NCBI RefSeq assembly: GCF_021134715.1 | Contig: NC_060017.1 | Location: 8,237,991-8,301,990 of the forward strand | Length of the DNA stretch: 64,000 nucleotides | Reading direction: 5' to 3' | DNA from: Daphnia pulex | Lineage: Eukaryota; Arthropoda; Branchiopoda; Diplostraca; Daphniidae | In this document: piece after piece, positions 1-13,900 of the stretch | Numbering within the stretch: the first letter of the stretch is position 1 | How the letters are laid out: every line of letters starts with the position of its first letter | Position numbers and translations under genes: made by a program | The notes under the pieces: generated by a model | Told to the model about the DNA's origin: nothing | The model's database searches: none | Seen by the model: only the letters and a program-made list of their open reading frames with translations

Positions 1-407
1 AACAGATTGATGTTGCGGATGGCCAGTGTGACGACGATCAAGTGGATTTTTGTGCTGGACATGGGCACGATGGGCACAAGGGGCCGGGCCGTGTGTTGTG
101 TCATCGGCTAATGGCTTCGTCTTCCGACCCGTTTTATCTTTCTCGTCCATTTTGCTGGACAATATAACAACAGGCGGCCACTTCCTCTCCTCTCTCACCT
201 GTGTGCATATAGTCCAGTCAATATGTACGAATAGAATAGCTAATAGAAATCGATTGGTTGTTATTTTGTATTTTGAGCAAATCATTCAGAATAAACGACG
301 AGTGTACAAATACACAATTTCAATTTATATGTACATTACGATATGGACAATCTGCGCGAGGTATTATTATGTAATTATGTATAGACAGCGACTCGGTCGT
401 GGAGGAT
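1..407. other. 3' flank of huckebein, no gene seen
   Basis: This stretch lies downstream of the huckebein stop codon. It is moderately AT-rich. A 134-codon open frame on the plus strand has no recognisable domain or coding character and was left out. I did not find a canonical AATAAA on the minus strand within these bases, so the polyadenylation site of huckebein may lie beyond the window edge or use a variant signal. Confidence 0.5.
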
Positions 408-1624
408 TCACTGGAAGGAAAAACTACTTCCGCCGGATAAAGAAGACGGAATAGATCCAGCGGGCTGAAGAACATTCAAACCGCTGCCGTAGTGGTACGG
501 GAGGTGGTGGAGGTCCAGTTGGCCGCCACCGCTGGAGCTTCCGCTCGTGTTCAATCCGTGATGGGCGGCGGAAGAGGCGGAATGGCCACTGCTGCTGCGC
601 TGATGGATGCGGCTGTGCTTTTTCAGGTGATCCCGTCGGCCGAATCGTTTGGAACAAACGGCGCACGAGAACGGCCTCAGTCCCGTGTGAATTCGCTTGT
701 GACGGGTCAATTCCTCGTTGCGGGTGAACGTTTTCCCGCACGATTCCTCGTCGCATTTGAACGGTCTCTCTCCTTAAATAATTAAAATAATCAAAAAGTT
801 AATACAATTGGCTCTAAATGGAATCAAGTTAGAACAAATGAATTAATACCAGTGTGACTGCGGACGTGGCCTTTGAGTTGGCCGTTGTTGCTAAAGGCCA
901 CCTGACAGTGCGGGCACCGGAATCGCTTGGGTCGCTGCTTCTTATTGCCCGAACCGGAAGACGGATTGTGGTGGTGGGAGGAGGTGGTGGTTCCGGCCAT
1001 GGCGGCCGACGGGTAGTGGTGCTGGATCAAAGGCTTGAATCCGGCCATTTGGTAAAGTTCGCCAATTTCGTTGGGGCCCATTCCCAGGGCGGCCAATCGG
1101 CTCGGATGCAAAGCTTCCGGCGAGGATTCCAGCGAAGCCAAAAATCGTTCCATCGACGGAGCTTCCGGCTGGAAATGCTGTGGCAACTGGTGATGGTGGT
1201 GCAGGTGATGCGGATGGAAGGTGTCGGCGGTGGGCATCCATCCGGAAGCAAGAAAAGGCGACGGCTGGTGGTGGTGGCCCAGGGACATCATGTGGGCGGA
1301 GTAGGCCTGCTGGATGGCCGAATAAGAATAGGCGGAAGCTGCCGGTGATCCAGCGCCCAAACTGCTGCTGCTGGATGAAGAAGCTTCCGACTCGTCACAA
1401 GAGGAAGCGTCGGATGAAGATGAGGAATGAGCTCCGGATGGAGACGATTCCGGCGAGCTGACGACCAAGAGCCGGTCGTGTTGTTCTTCCTTCATGGCCA
1501 GGATGATGGCGGCAGCCGGAGAAGATTCTTTGCTGCTGGTGGTAGTGCGGGCGGATGCGCCGCAATCTGAATCCCACGGCCGGAAGAGTTTCTCACTTTG
1601 AGCGTTGCACGGAATCAGAGTCAT
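408..1624 (-). CDS. hkb: Huckebein-like zinc-finger transcriptional repressor, two exons
   Basis: Exons are 1624-850 and 772-408, joined across a 77-base GT-AG intron that splits a Gly codon in the first finger linker. The product is 379 residues. An FRPW tetrapeptide sits at residues 14-17; in Drosophila Huckebein FRPW is the Groucho co-repressor docking motif. Ser-, His- and Pro-rich stretches fill residues 30-230. Three C2H2 fingers follow from about 234 to 316; signature pieces are [28 protein letters not shown] and [14 protein letters not shown]. The finger sequences and the FRPW together fit Huckebein better than other Sp/KLF-like proteins. The expected role is a nuclear repressor in terminal and gut patterning. 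The start was chosen because it puts FRPW near the N-terminus, as in the fly protein. A TATA box lies about 120 bases upstream. The identification is by recognition of family motifs; the developmental role here is inferred. Confidence 0.9.
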
Positions 1625-1744
1625 TCTGATTTTAATTCAATTCAAAACTGGTTTTCACTTTCAGGAGAGACGATGGAGATGAGAGAGGTGCTGACTCGAT
1701 GGCGAGTGGACTGCCAATGTTGGTCCGTCTGGTGGCCCAGTCCC

Positions 1745-1755
1745 ACTTTATATAG
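1745..1755 (-). promoter_or_regulatory. TATA box of huckebein
   Basis: Read on the minus strand this is CTATATAAAGT, a canonical TATA element about 120 bases upstream of the huckebein ATG. It predicts transcription start near position 1718 and a 5' UTR of about 95 bases with no intron needed. No experimental start is known to me. Confidence 0.55.
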
Positions 1756-1779
1756 GGGCCAGCCGGCCGACAGAAGGGA

Positions 1780-4700
1780 GTGGATGGGGGCTGAGTAGGA
1801 GGGGTGAACTCGACAAAATGGGAGGAGGCCAGTCTCAATGGTTGGCAGTAGGTAGAGAGGCTGTGACGACACGGCCGCCCCCTCTCGCCCATCTGCTGTT
1901 GCTGGGCCCAGTGAGAATTTGGAGGCGCTGACGGGGCTCCAACCATATCACAGCCCATCCGATATCCTCCCTGCACACACACATGAAATATATTCAAAAA
2001 GAAAAGGGGGAATGGGGCCCATCATCCAACCGCCTTCCGGCCTTTTTTGGGGCGCCCCAATGTTTCAGCCTATCCGGCGTTGCGGGGCTGCGTCGATTGG
2101 GCCCCTCCCATCCGCCACTGCAGCAGCATCAGCCGAGGGATGTGTTTCATGAGGATGAGATGGAAATGATTCAGGGGGGATAGAGATGATGATGATGGGC
2201 TGCTGCACTGGAGGTTGACGACGAGAATTTTAGCGTTGCTGGAATAATTGAATTAGACTACGAGTCTTTTTGGCTGCTGGCCGTCCACTTACGAATCCAT
2301 CAAAGTCAATCGGATGCACACGCTACGCCCTATAGCTGATGTTACACAGATAACAACACCCGAGCTATGTAGGCCTATATCCATTTCATTTATAGAATAA
2401 AATTTTTTAATACTTGATTGCATTGGTAATTTTAAAAATTTCGGGGTTTGTCACTTTGTGTTAAGAATTAAATCGTTTGTTAGTCGGCAGTTTGTTCGTC
2501 TCAATCTCCACCCGGAAAGTGCATAAAGTGGATAATGAACTATAAACTATTCCAATTCAGTTTGACCTTTTTTGATTTTATTCAGTCCATTTCAACGGTT
2601 TATATAGAAATGGGCCAAACTTTGTGACGGAATACAAAATGGGAAAAGTGTCAAGACGTCGACAAAAAAGGGCCAACAAGATGGAACCGAATCGTATAGA
2701 GTAGTCGGGCATATGGCGAGATGATTCAATAAGAAAAAAACTTGCAAAGGGGAGAATTGATAAATTTCAAGTGGCCATGTGTCATCGAGAGATGGGCGGA
2801 GACGCGTCACAGTTGGACTCGACGTCCCCGGAATTCTTCCCCCCCGCTGGATCGACGGTATACCAAAAATGAAAAAAAAACCTAAATAAAATGGAAGGGG
2901 GGGACGATTTGATTGTTATTATTTTCCTTTTTCAGGTCTTTTCACATGTGAATTGCAGCAGCGGAGATTGTGGCCACATCGGAGCGTCGAGTGCTGAGTA
3001 AAGGTCAATTTCTCTTTTTGATTCATCGGCGGCGCATCTTTTTTCTCTGTGACGTCTGAGGCGCGTGTGGATGTCGAGTGAAAAGGCCCTTGTCTATATT
3101 TGCTGGTGACACAATATCCCCCCTTATATAGCGGTTCCATGCGGATGCCCTTTTCCATATAAGGGAACACACACCCCTCTACTCTTGTGTTGAATAGATT
3201 TGCGGCCGTGTAGAGGGGAGAACGACGATGATGGCGCTTTCTATACCGCAACAGCCTGGGCCTGTGCTGTCGTTTGCTAAAGCCACTCCTCCCATATCAT
3301 CGCCGTCGCTGTTTTGTTGTTTGAATGAGAAGAATATTATGGAGATTTCGGATACTCGATGGCAGCAGCACTTTGATTCTATTAGGCCAACAACAAACAA
3401 CCACACCAGACCCACTGACTCCACATGAAAGTGGATGGTGCTGCTGGGCCTTTGATTATTATTGACGCAGAGGAGCAGCAAAAAGGAAAAGTCATGGAGC
3501 ACATCAGAACTGAAAAAAGGGAAGGGGAGTGTCTGATTTCCACGCCTGGTTATCTCCCATCTCTTTCTCTAGGCTTCTTTATCCTCTTGTAACATCTTCT
3601 CCATCGACACTCTTTTCATACGCATGAATTATTATAGATATATATCCTTTGCCTTTATTATTATTATATAAGAGGAAGGGGGGACGCGTTGATTCATCTG
3701 CACCGTCACGCCATTTTGAACGTTGCCTTTTCTATGTACTAAAAGGAGAAAACGGTTGGATATGCCAGCGACCAATCATCGTCGTCGAGATCCCCATTAT
3801 TATTAAAAATAGGCTTTTCTTTTTCCAAGGAATCTAATCCACTCCTGCGTCTTTCTATATTTCTATCTATAGACACACACACCAAGGATTAGAAGCCAAA
3901 AAGGACAAGAAGACACACCTTTCATGTCAAGTCAATTTTCGCAGTCACTTTTGTGGCTTATAAAAATGTTTTTTTAAAGAAGATAGAAAAAAGATAAGCG
4001 GATTAAAAAGATAAAAAGAAGAGACCGCTCGCTAAAGCCACTCTACCGCCCGGTCTATATAGCTATATGTACTAGACTCTGCTGCGATTGTGGTTGGTGT
4101 GTGTGAGTACATGTTCGACAAACTCGGACACAAAAAGGCCATAGCCTACACAGTGTATCAACCAAATGAATGAGAAAACGGAAATGGACAAATCGGCTTA
4201 AATGAAATCCAAAAAATATTTGACTGGACAGGGGAAACAAAAAGTCGTGTGACTTTTCTGATGACTCTACAACTCAATCTCAAGAAGCCGACTTGGTTTC
4301 TTATTTGGTGGATCAATGCTGTTAATTAGCTTTGTTACGGGGCCAAGATGCCGACACACAGCAACCAATAAGCGATCGAATTGAATCGCTCCAGAATAAA
4401 ATGGGAAACTTGGCACCGGAAAGATTTGTTGTGTGAATTGACACACACAGCACTATAGTATGATGATTATTATATATACGTGTCTCAATGGAGTGTGACA
4501 ATAAGAGCGGCCAGCCTCTATAAGGTTTATTCCTTGTTCTCTCTTGTCCATTCTATTCGTCCGGCCATTCAATTCGTTTCTCCCGTCTTCTTGTGCCTTT
4601 CGCCGCCATCCACAGAGTGAAATTGACGAATAGACACACAAGTGCTGATGAAATCTTTAGAGATGCTCAACACACACACATACACAACAGAGAAAGAAAG

Positions 4701-7700
4701 AAACAAGTCCGATATAAAGGCGAGCGGCGAAAACGGAACAGAAGAGAATCGCCGCTCAGCTTATGGAAAAAATCAAAAAGCCAAAAAACGAACAAGAAAA
4801 CGAACAAGAAAAGAAGAAAAAAGGTCGCCACTAATATCGAAATCAGAGGACCAAAGAAGTGAAAAAAAGGTCCACACAAATACAACAAAATGTCGTCGGC
4901 GTTTTCCTACATATAGGCCTACAACTGGGCATAGTGATTTTTATACCTTTTGTGCTGCTGCTGTGTGTCGAGTTAGTTTTTCCTTTTTTGCTCTCGATAT
5001 CCCCCCCCCCCCCCTAGTCTCTTTGATTGTGTGTATACCTCGTGTGCATGAGTGTCTATATACCTTTACAGTTCTTTCTTATTTAAGCTGAGCTCTGGTC
5101 AGCCCAAAAGCCAAAAAAAAAGGCCGCCGTTTTCCCTTTTTGTAGCTGGAAAAAAAGGGCCACATATTGCACCCATCAGCATAGAGGAGAGATGAAGCGG
5201 AAGCCCCGGCCCACTTGTGTCCAACCATCGGCTTATGAGATGCCGACAAGAGTTTTCTTCTTTATTCTTTATATTCTTTTCTAGACTCTTTTTTGTCAAG
5301 GGCCATTGATTTTGTTCCTTTTTTCTTATATTCGGAGAATAAAAAGTGTCGGCTTCGGCAGCCAGTTCCGTTTTCGCTTGTTTTCTGGCCATAGTATTAT
5401 TCGTTCGCGTGGCCATATTATCGTTTTATTATATTGTACTCATACTGTAGGCTACTATCGATATGAGTGAGCTGTCGTCAGCCCAGCTGAAAAAGTCACT
5501 CGCAGGAAGAAGAAGAAAAGTTGGAAGCCAAAAGTCGACCAAGCGAAGAGTCAAACTTGTTCACGCCTGTGTTCATCTATTAATAGAGGCCTGTAAACAT
5601 ATTGGCCAGGAATGCGCGGAGGCCGAAAAAAACGCTTCTGCTTTTCATTTTATTGTAATAAATGGATGAAAGGATTTTTCACCGTGTCCAAAGAGTTCCT
5701 CTGCTGTATAAAATATACCTTTTTGGCTTTTTCATTTTTATTATTTTTCGCGGCCATCTTTTTGAGCTTCTGCAGCAGCAGCTCAGCATTTTAGCTCCGG
5801 TTGTCGATGACGAGTTAATCTGCGCCGTTTTGTTCCTTTTGTCGTTACAAGAGACTCTTCTCTTTATTCAATTTCGCCTTTTTCGGTCGGTGCTGGATGA
5901 GAGAGAGAGAGAAAAGATTGACTCCGCCTTTTGCGATTCGATCCGCCAGCCCCGACATAATCCACCGTGACAACATGAGGCCAGAAATCAAAAGGAGAGG
6001 AACCCCAACTTGATTATAAAAAGGACCATGATGATATCTTTATATAGAAAATATCTCTTTCTATATACCGAAAGTGTCGATATGAACTGGAGAGAGAAAT
6101 CCTGGACACATTATTAGTTATCGTGTCTCTTTTATATGTGGACGACACCCAGGCTCGCGGTTTCACACACCGTGAGTTAACCAATTGCACACGGTTATTA
6201 TCTTTTTGGCTACTTTTTTTTGCCTTTTGGCGCTGGAATTTCTTCAAACTTTTTCTTCTTTTCAATCGACAAACAGCACACAATATAAGGAGTGGAGGGG
6301 GACGATCAGCACAGATCATCCGATCCATCAGCGATTACTTATGGATGAATGGAATTTGTTTTTGCTTCTGGAGGCCTACCAAGGGAGATTCACCGCCTAT
6401 GGGATAGTCTCGGCGTGGATATGACTTGATCCATCTTGTTGGTCACGCTTTGGTTGAGAGATCAATATTGCATTGTACATCGAGTGTTATCCAAATAGAT
6501 GGATATAACACTGGAAGGACTACTGCAGCAACTGGCCCACAGCAGCTTGTCGACTTTTGTCCAGGCGGCCCTTGTGAGACTTTTGTGTGTCAAACACTCG
6601 GTCAAACATTACAACAAGAGAGACAAGATATATATATTTTTTTGAAAAAGAAAATCGGCACACGGCCCTGCATGCGCATACCTGCGAATTTAGCCACCGT
6701 GAACATTCCAATCCGTACAGTCTGCTGGTTGCTGCTGCTGTTGCCTTTTATTATTATCTACATATACAATCTCAGCTCCAATATGTTCACGGTGTTTATG
6801 TGACCAATCTGCAAGGCCCCGTAGAGAGATAACAAACAAACGACTGGGAATTCCTGATTGGAGAGGCTTCACTTCTTTTATTGCACAGCACAGCAGCCAG
6901 ACTTTGTGTTGTACGGTTTATAGTTATTGAGGTACTGTACATGGTTCTTTATTTTCTCTTGACTCCCAAGAGGGTCCTGGAGGATTTTCTTGTGGTGATT
7001 TTGGTCTAAAGTCTGCGGGATTCTTGCAAATTTTGACTTATTATCTTGATTGGGTCGATTTAATTTGTATCGATATCTTATAGCTAATTAGAATATTAGT
7101 GTCGTCTGCTACTCATGCTTTGTTTCGTTTTGTTCAAGAATTTCGATTTTTTCGAACACGAGATGAAGACCACAAAGAAAACTGAACGAACGATATCACT
7201 TTTTCAGTTTTTTGGGAAACATACGTGGTTGCAGAAAAACAGCCCAACAAATAAAATTACAAAAATGTGGCCAACGTATCAGCTCTGGTCGCGTCTCTTG
7301 ATGGAATAGCTTCAGACACTCTGGCCATGCTGTTTGGCAGGTAATGAAAAACTAAGAATACAACTAGAAAGATTATGAGAGCTTTAATGTAAGAGGAACC
7401 TGTTCCAAAATTTGTGAAATGTTATTAGTTTTAGCTTAGCATTTATTATGCAAGCCCCCTGTCGATGCAGGGCAGCAGTTTGTTATTTGCACTGTGTAAC
7501 CTTTTTTTCTTTATGCAGATTTGAAGCCCTAAGCCAGCCATCATAACCACAAGATTATATTCAAGTTCTGCTTGTGCTGGACCTGTGACTGTCATCACCA
7601 ACACTCTCAGCATCATAACTTGGGTAATGATGATTTTCGTTACTATTATCAGTCTGTGACCTGCTAGATGTATGAAGGATGCATGACCTGCATTATCAAT

Positions 7701-7934
7701 GTATGGCACATTGACATGGTAACTTTAAATTCTCCCATTTATTCTCAATGAGAATTACATTACCCACTCTTTCATTTCCAACTTTTCCAAATGGCATTTT
7801 ACATTTCCTGTCAATATTTTTTCGTAACCAATTTTTTATTTTTTATCAAGATCAACAACACATCCCGTTTGATTGATGGAGAAACTACCCAGGATGTCTG
7901 CCGAGTTACGGATCTCTTCTTCCCTTTTCCTTCA
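1780..7934. other. Long non-coding flank upstream of huckebein (part 1)
   Basis: No gene can be supported here. Open frames are short, lack recognisable domains and overlap one another in several frames. The stretch holds simple repeats such as GAT/GATG runs near 2185, CA/TG runs near 1973 and 4095, and purine-rich runs near 4740-4870. Its position directly upstream of a patterning gene makes enhancer content likely, but that is inference. Confidence 0.5.
5001..5015. repeat. Poly-C run of 15
   Basis: Fifteen consecutive C bases follow a GATAT. It is the longest homopolymer G/C run in the window and is prone to length error or variation. Confidence 0.9.
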
Positions 7935-7980
7935 ATGTCCTCGTGTATGCCCATGTGAGTGTGGGTGTATTCACGAGGAC
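7935..7980. other. 46-base near-perfect hairpin
   Basis: The outer arms TGTCCTCGTG and CACGAGGACA pair perfectly over ten bases. The inner arms pair again (tatgccca with tgggtgta, small bulges), leaving a loop of about eight bases. The element stands alone in the non-coding desert. It is shorter than a usual miRNA precursor. It could be a structured RNA, a protein-binding palindrome or chance. Confidence 0.35.
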
Positions 7981-10900
7981 ACCCTTAATTGCTGATCCTG
8001 CCTGGTGTCTTCAACTTTTCTGTGGATGGAAGGAACACTTGTGGATCAATTCCTGGCTGTCCCAGTCTTAAAGGTAGGAAACACATTACTCTTTTCTTCT
8101 TTTTTGTCTATCTGGTGGCGTTGATTATGTAAACCGTGACATGGTAAGGAGTACGATTATTCCTGCGAGCTAGGCGAGGCTTATTGGACTTAACGCTTTT
8201 GCTGACTTGAGTAACTATGTTCGTTAAATATCTCATTTGTTGAACGACTGCACATCAGGCCTCTTTTTGTACCTCACAATTTTGTCTGTGGATAACAATC
8301 GAATGTCGAGAAGGTGTGCGTGTGACGAGTCAATTGTCGCAATCAATCCATCGTAGGAAATTTAAAAGAAGTAGAGAGTTTTGTGTTTAATTTCATCTGC
8401 CTTTTTTACGATTCCTAGAAAATAGAAAATGAATGGGGCAGAAACAAAACGACGACGGAGCCGTGGGAATTGTTCGAGATGGGCGGGGACTCGAAAAATT
8501 TCAATTCACTTTTCTTTTTTTTTTTCAAAAATGAATAAATATCGGCGCTCTTTTTTATTATTGTAAGGGAAAAAACGTTTTGATGCCGTTAATCGTCATC
8601 GTTAGATTCACTCAAGGTCGACCAACGGTGCGGATGGAAAAATCCTTATAAAAATAGGCGATAGGAAAATTCTTTTTAAAAAATTCATTTTACATTTTTT
8701 GACTCGTAGAAAAGAATAAGGGCAACGTCGGCACGTGTTATACAAATGGCATTTAAAATATATAGAGCGCTCGGACCAAAAGACATTCCTGTTATAACTG
8801 CCTAAAAGGTGTGCCAATGGATGGCGGTTACACAATAGTCCGTCACAGACACAGATACGAAACCGCCACTGTGGGTTTTTGCCGCCGCTGTTTAACCAGC
8901 GGAGAAAATCTTTGCCCAATCCATCTCGAACCTGACCAAAATAGAACTAAATGGTGGCCGCAACATCGGCCACTATTCTTTGTGATGACATTAGACCCAA
9001 ATAAGCGACAGCAGCTGAAATTGTGTATGCGCGTTCAGTCGGGCGGATCAGGCCTAAAGATATTAGACTAGGAGGTGAGAAAATTTTGGTTTAAAGTGTT
9101 GATATTTTTATATCAAAAAAAGAAGAAAAAAAAAAAACATTGGGGAAAGTCTTTTGTAAGGCCTGAGCCAACATCACCTGGTCGCCGTATGGCACAATCG
9201 AGTCGGACCTTTTTTCTCCTCTTTTTAACTCGCAGGCAGGTCTCTCATTCTCAGCAGTCGTCCTCGTGTCGTTTTTGTGTTTGCCATCACCTTTTGATAA
9301 CGACTCGACTGCTGGTGGAGACTAGCCGAGCGAAGATGAAAAATGATCATCAAAACGTTGCGCACCTTAGACTGTCGAGTCGACCGACAGCGGTGGGTGA
9401 TTAAAACGCCGCCAAAAGGGAATCAACCGCCGCCACCAGCCCAAACTGTTATTCTTCTTTTCATTCATTCGTTCCGTGTGCTGAGATTGTGATTCGATGA
9501 AAATCGGCACGAGACTATATAGAACTTTGTGCTATTGATGATGAGGTTTAGTTTAATCAAGCGATTAATAACCGCAGAAATTATTTTTATTTCTGGCGTT
9601 TGATGAAAGTTTATCGCACGACGTGATTGCGGCCGTATTCCGAATCAGTTAGAATTTTGTCGATTTTCCAACTGTCCCCATATGCTGAGATTTCGTTTCA
9701 TTCATTGAATTTTTGTTCCTAAAATTGGATACTATACTATAGAGCACGGGCTCACTCGGCATGAGCAAAGCATCTAAAGGCTATAGGTCGTGTCTCTAGA
9801 TCAATGTCCTAAAAAGAAAAAAAAGTCATTTATAATAACAGAAGAAAGCGAGAGGAGGATAAAGAAAACAGCTAGACCACAGGACATCAGCACAGCCAGC
9901 GCCAAAAAAAAAGAGAATGAACTTTTTGGGTTGAAAGAATGAATGCCATCTTTTCTTTTTACTATATACGATGGCCATTGATTCTGTAGGCCTTTGCCCG
10001 CGTCCGCCATTGATACAACTTGCAAATACCTATTTTTATCACTTTTATAAAATTTCCAATATAAAGATCTCGCGGTTGGAAATCAGTTCGAATGTTATGT
10101 GTAATAATAAATCTATATTTTTGGAGATTGACGATGAAGCGCAGCAGGCCCCACCCCATGCATCCCTTTTTCGTTTTGGGTGCCGCGTCGTGCACTCAAT
10201 GGGTGCTGCTTCTCATATATTATGGTCTGGCCCTATCCGAACAAAGTGATATGAGAGCTGAAAATATAGGGTGTACCGTAGTATAGACTATGGACGGCCA
10301 TGACAATGGGAAGCGTTTGATTTCGGTTGGTTGATTTCCTCCAATGGCCAATGAGGGGGGAGAGATAACACACACACCGCACCGCCGCTATATACTCTTC
10401 TATTTTTATTTATATTTATAGGAATATAACATTATAGGATACCATCATGCAGGAGTGCTAAAGCAAATGCTACAAGCAGATGACATCTTTCTGCTACATC
10501 CAACAGGCTATCATCTTTTTTAAACATTTCTTACGTTAGTTTGGCCGTGTAGTCAGTAAGTGATCGCAGCTACTAGCCTACAGGACGTGAATCAATTTTA
10601 CTAGTGGAATCTATCAAGTTGTCTGCAAAATTGAATCAACGGTGGACAATTATTAGATACAGTTGCCATTAACAAATGCCACATCAGTTGAATTCAGGCA
10701 GGTCGTTTTTGCGATTGACACTTGTCCAATCATTTTTCGTCAATTTGATAGCTTTTTGTACTGATTGAGAGCTCAATGGCAAAAGTCTCATCTTAGTATA
10801 GCAATAGGTGTCTGGTTCGATTGGCAAAAACTCGTAATCAATTGACTCCGCGTATTATGTTCCCAAGTCGACAATTTCCCGTCGGATATTCTAGATCAAA

Positions 10901-13900
10901 TGATAGCGTGTACACTGTCGCCTCTTTTCAAATCAGCAGCTCTAGAGCTAGACATGTCTGGTAGTTTTATCTTGTAGTGAAAGTGAAGCTATTGACCGGT
11001 GTAAAAAAGAGAATGGAATAACTAAAGATTAGGCCCATCAAATGAGCGACACGCTTTTATTGATATCGAAATTGTTTCAGTTTCAGGCTAATCAATAAAC
11101 TCTGTTTATTGGGTTGTTGTTTTTTTATTTAGTGTCGACTGCCATAACAAAGTCAAAAGCCATCCTCGAATTGTAAATCATATCTTGAACAATTTTCCAA
11201 TCTGCAACTGTAATAAAATACGAGACCCAGCAGCCGACAACGCGGAATAATCAACTGCAGCAAGGCCAACAGGCCAGTGATTTCAACGCGTAACACAAGC
11301 AGAACCAACACTCTGTGTGACACGAGTCTCCAACACACAATAAAAGCTAATCGTGGTATCCTAGTATATAGAGACTAGACTTGAGAGATTTGACATTGGA
11401 GGAAAAAGTCTTATTGTCCGTATAGACCATCAGCAGCTATCGATGTAGAGGCCCTTAGATTATATTGCCTGTGTAGATTTGAGGGATCTGCAGTGTGCTT
11501 AGAGAAATGCCGCCGTGTACATCTCGGGGCTTGGTGATGAGGCCTACTAGAGATTTTTATACTGCCAAGTTCTCTCCTGGGTCCTCATTCACAGCCACTC
11601 GGAGGCCAAAAAAAGAAAGGGGTTAACAAAAAGGCCTTTTTTCCAATTCTAGATTTTTCTATATTGTCGTGTACGTATGGATATAGGGCCAGCGTAAATA
11701 GGCGGCAATTCTCATCAGTATTGGAGGCGCCAATATAATATCCAACTATCCGCCATGGGTCTATCTCTCTCTATACGTCTATAGAGGCAGCAGCTATAAA
11801 GTATCGAGCGCGCGAGATATCATAAAGTCTGGAAAATTGAGGCTTGTTTCTTTTTTTTACTTTTCTATCATAATGCTAGAAGCAGCAGCATCCGGCGTGG
11901 GTCACTTTTTTTTTATTCTGGGCACACTTTTTTTTATTGTTGGACCCTGTCTGTATTGGGTTTGAAAACCCAATTGATTTGGGAATTAAAACGTCATCAT
12001 ATCTACGAATATAATAAAAAAAGATAAAAAAGGGGGAAAACTATTGCGGCACACGCGAGTTCCGTCCAAGAGTTTTATACAAAAAGAACAGCTGGTTAAT
12101 ACGATTAAATAGACAAATCTATTTGAGTATGTGGTAAAGCATTAAACGTCAATTGAACTTGCTACCTATATACTTTTATGGTCCGTAAAAAATAAAGTTG
12201 GTTCCAATATTTCAGTTTTCTGGCACGTCATCACACCATCGACTTTCTCTCTCTCTCTTATGGTTGATATAAAAAAAGCTTTGCGGCTCGCATTGCGTCT
12301 TGTGTCTATTTCACACGGCCATGTTGTCACCATAAACATGTACGAACGAAACAAACTTCTATGGCTATTCTTGTCTGTGTACATTTTCCAAGTAGAAGAA
12401 CGAAGAAGAATAGCCACTGCGCTTTGCTGACTGTTTGTTGCCAACTCAGTTGGAGTTTTTCCCCAGTCAAAAGAGTTGGACTTTCCAACAGCCTATAGAG
12501 ACCTGTGGGATGCTGTTGATATGCTGCCGTCTCTAGCCCTTAATAATGTGGGACCCAGCAGAGAGTATAGGCCCAAACAGTCTTCTCGTATACGTAGCGG
12601 TGGGTCTGGAAATACATGTTTTGGATTCATTCATAGAATATAATAATAAAGAGTTTGTTGCTGGCTGTTTAAATCATCTCCACAATAATCAAACAATCAA
12701 TAACCCCCCGCTTATCCCGAAAAGGGGGGGTTCTCAAATCCAAACATGCACTGTCCAATTGTGCAGCGCATGCATATAAATCTATCAATATAGTAGCCAA
12801 CCATACAGCTGATGCACTCGAACCAACGAACCAACACAAGAGGGGCTCGATCATATAGACGGGAGACAATGAATGGGAAAGGGGAGAAAATACTCTGCGC
12901 CAGAGTTTAGATTTCCAAGCTTTTGAGAAAGGTAAAAAAGAAGTTTTGAAGAGGTGACAGCAGAGGCTGACCTGAATGGGATCCACTTTTGTGGTTGGTC
13001 CAGTGACAATGGAGAGAGTCAAAAAGAGATTTGAAAAAAAAAAAAAAGACGAGCTGCACACAGCAGTCTCAGCGCCTGCTGGCTGGGCACTATAGCGTGA
13101 TCGTGTAAAGAGGCTCGGTAGGGGATCCTCATCTCTCCATCAGGTCCATTGATCTCTTCTGCCTTTTCTTGAAAGACTCTCACTGGTGGTTTTTTACCCC
13201 CTTTAGATATTTTCATTGAGACTCTCTCCCCCCTTTTTCTCTGTCCGGTGCTGGTTATGATATAGAAAATGTGTACATGGACGTGCTCACCTTGCCATGA
13301 CGCGCTCTTTGCGGACGCCATGAATCCAAGCCACCCATCATGAATTTCGATCCCATTCAACCTTTGCTCAATGAACATGTGCACTTCAGATCTATTCCTT
13401 TTGAAAGTAGTACCTCAAAACTGAATTGTGTCCTGTCAAAATAATATGAATTCTCTTTTAGAAAGTTCAGTATTTGTTGTCTCGTGCTGACCGGTGCGTG
13501 AAGCTTTATTTTTTAAAAAAATTACAGTGATGGAAACACTACAACAACGCCTTGATAATAACTTGAATCAATCGCAACTAAAAGAATTAAGTTTTTATTT
13601 ATTCTACTGCGCTTTATACTGGTTTAAAGTGATCTGGGGGTCGTCCATATACAGGGAGATAGACACGATTGATTGATGAGTGGGTCGTGTTATTGTGCCG
13701 GTTGAGGACAACTGGATGGCCACAGGGGTGGTGCCCTTATAATAACAAGAGGATGTCAGCCATTGATCGGACCTCCCAGTATGCCAACATGTAGAGCGCC
13801 AATTCTCTGTTTCTTTGACCCTGCTGTGACGCAACATGTTGGATAACAATCGGCACGGCACTCTCCGATGTGCATTGATTGAAAAGAGGAAACGGCGCTG

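Noticed and set aside
424..756. Minus-strand frame of 110 codons overlapping huckebein exon 2
   Set aside because: It is a shifted reading of the zinc-finger exon without domain character.
854..1348. Plus-strand frame across huckebein exon 1
   Set aside because: Antisense shadow of a low-complexity coding exon.
5001..5015. Poly-C run as a functional site
   Set aside because: A simple homopolymer with no supporting context.
10800..10830. tRNA-like B box (GGTTCGATTGG)
   Set aside because: The last two bases do not fit the B box, and no A box, acceptor stem or cloverleaf is seen nearby.
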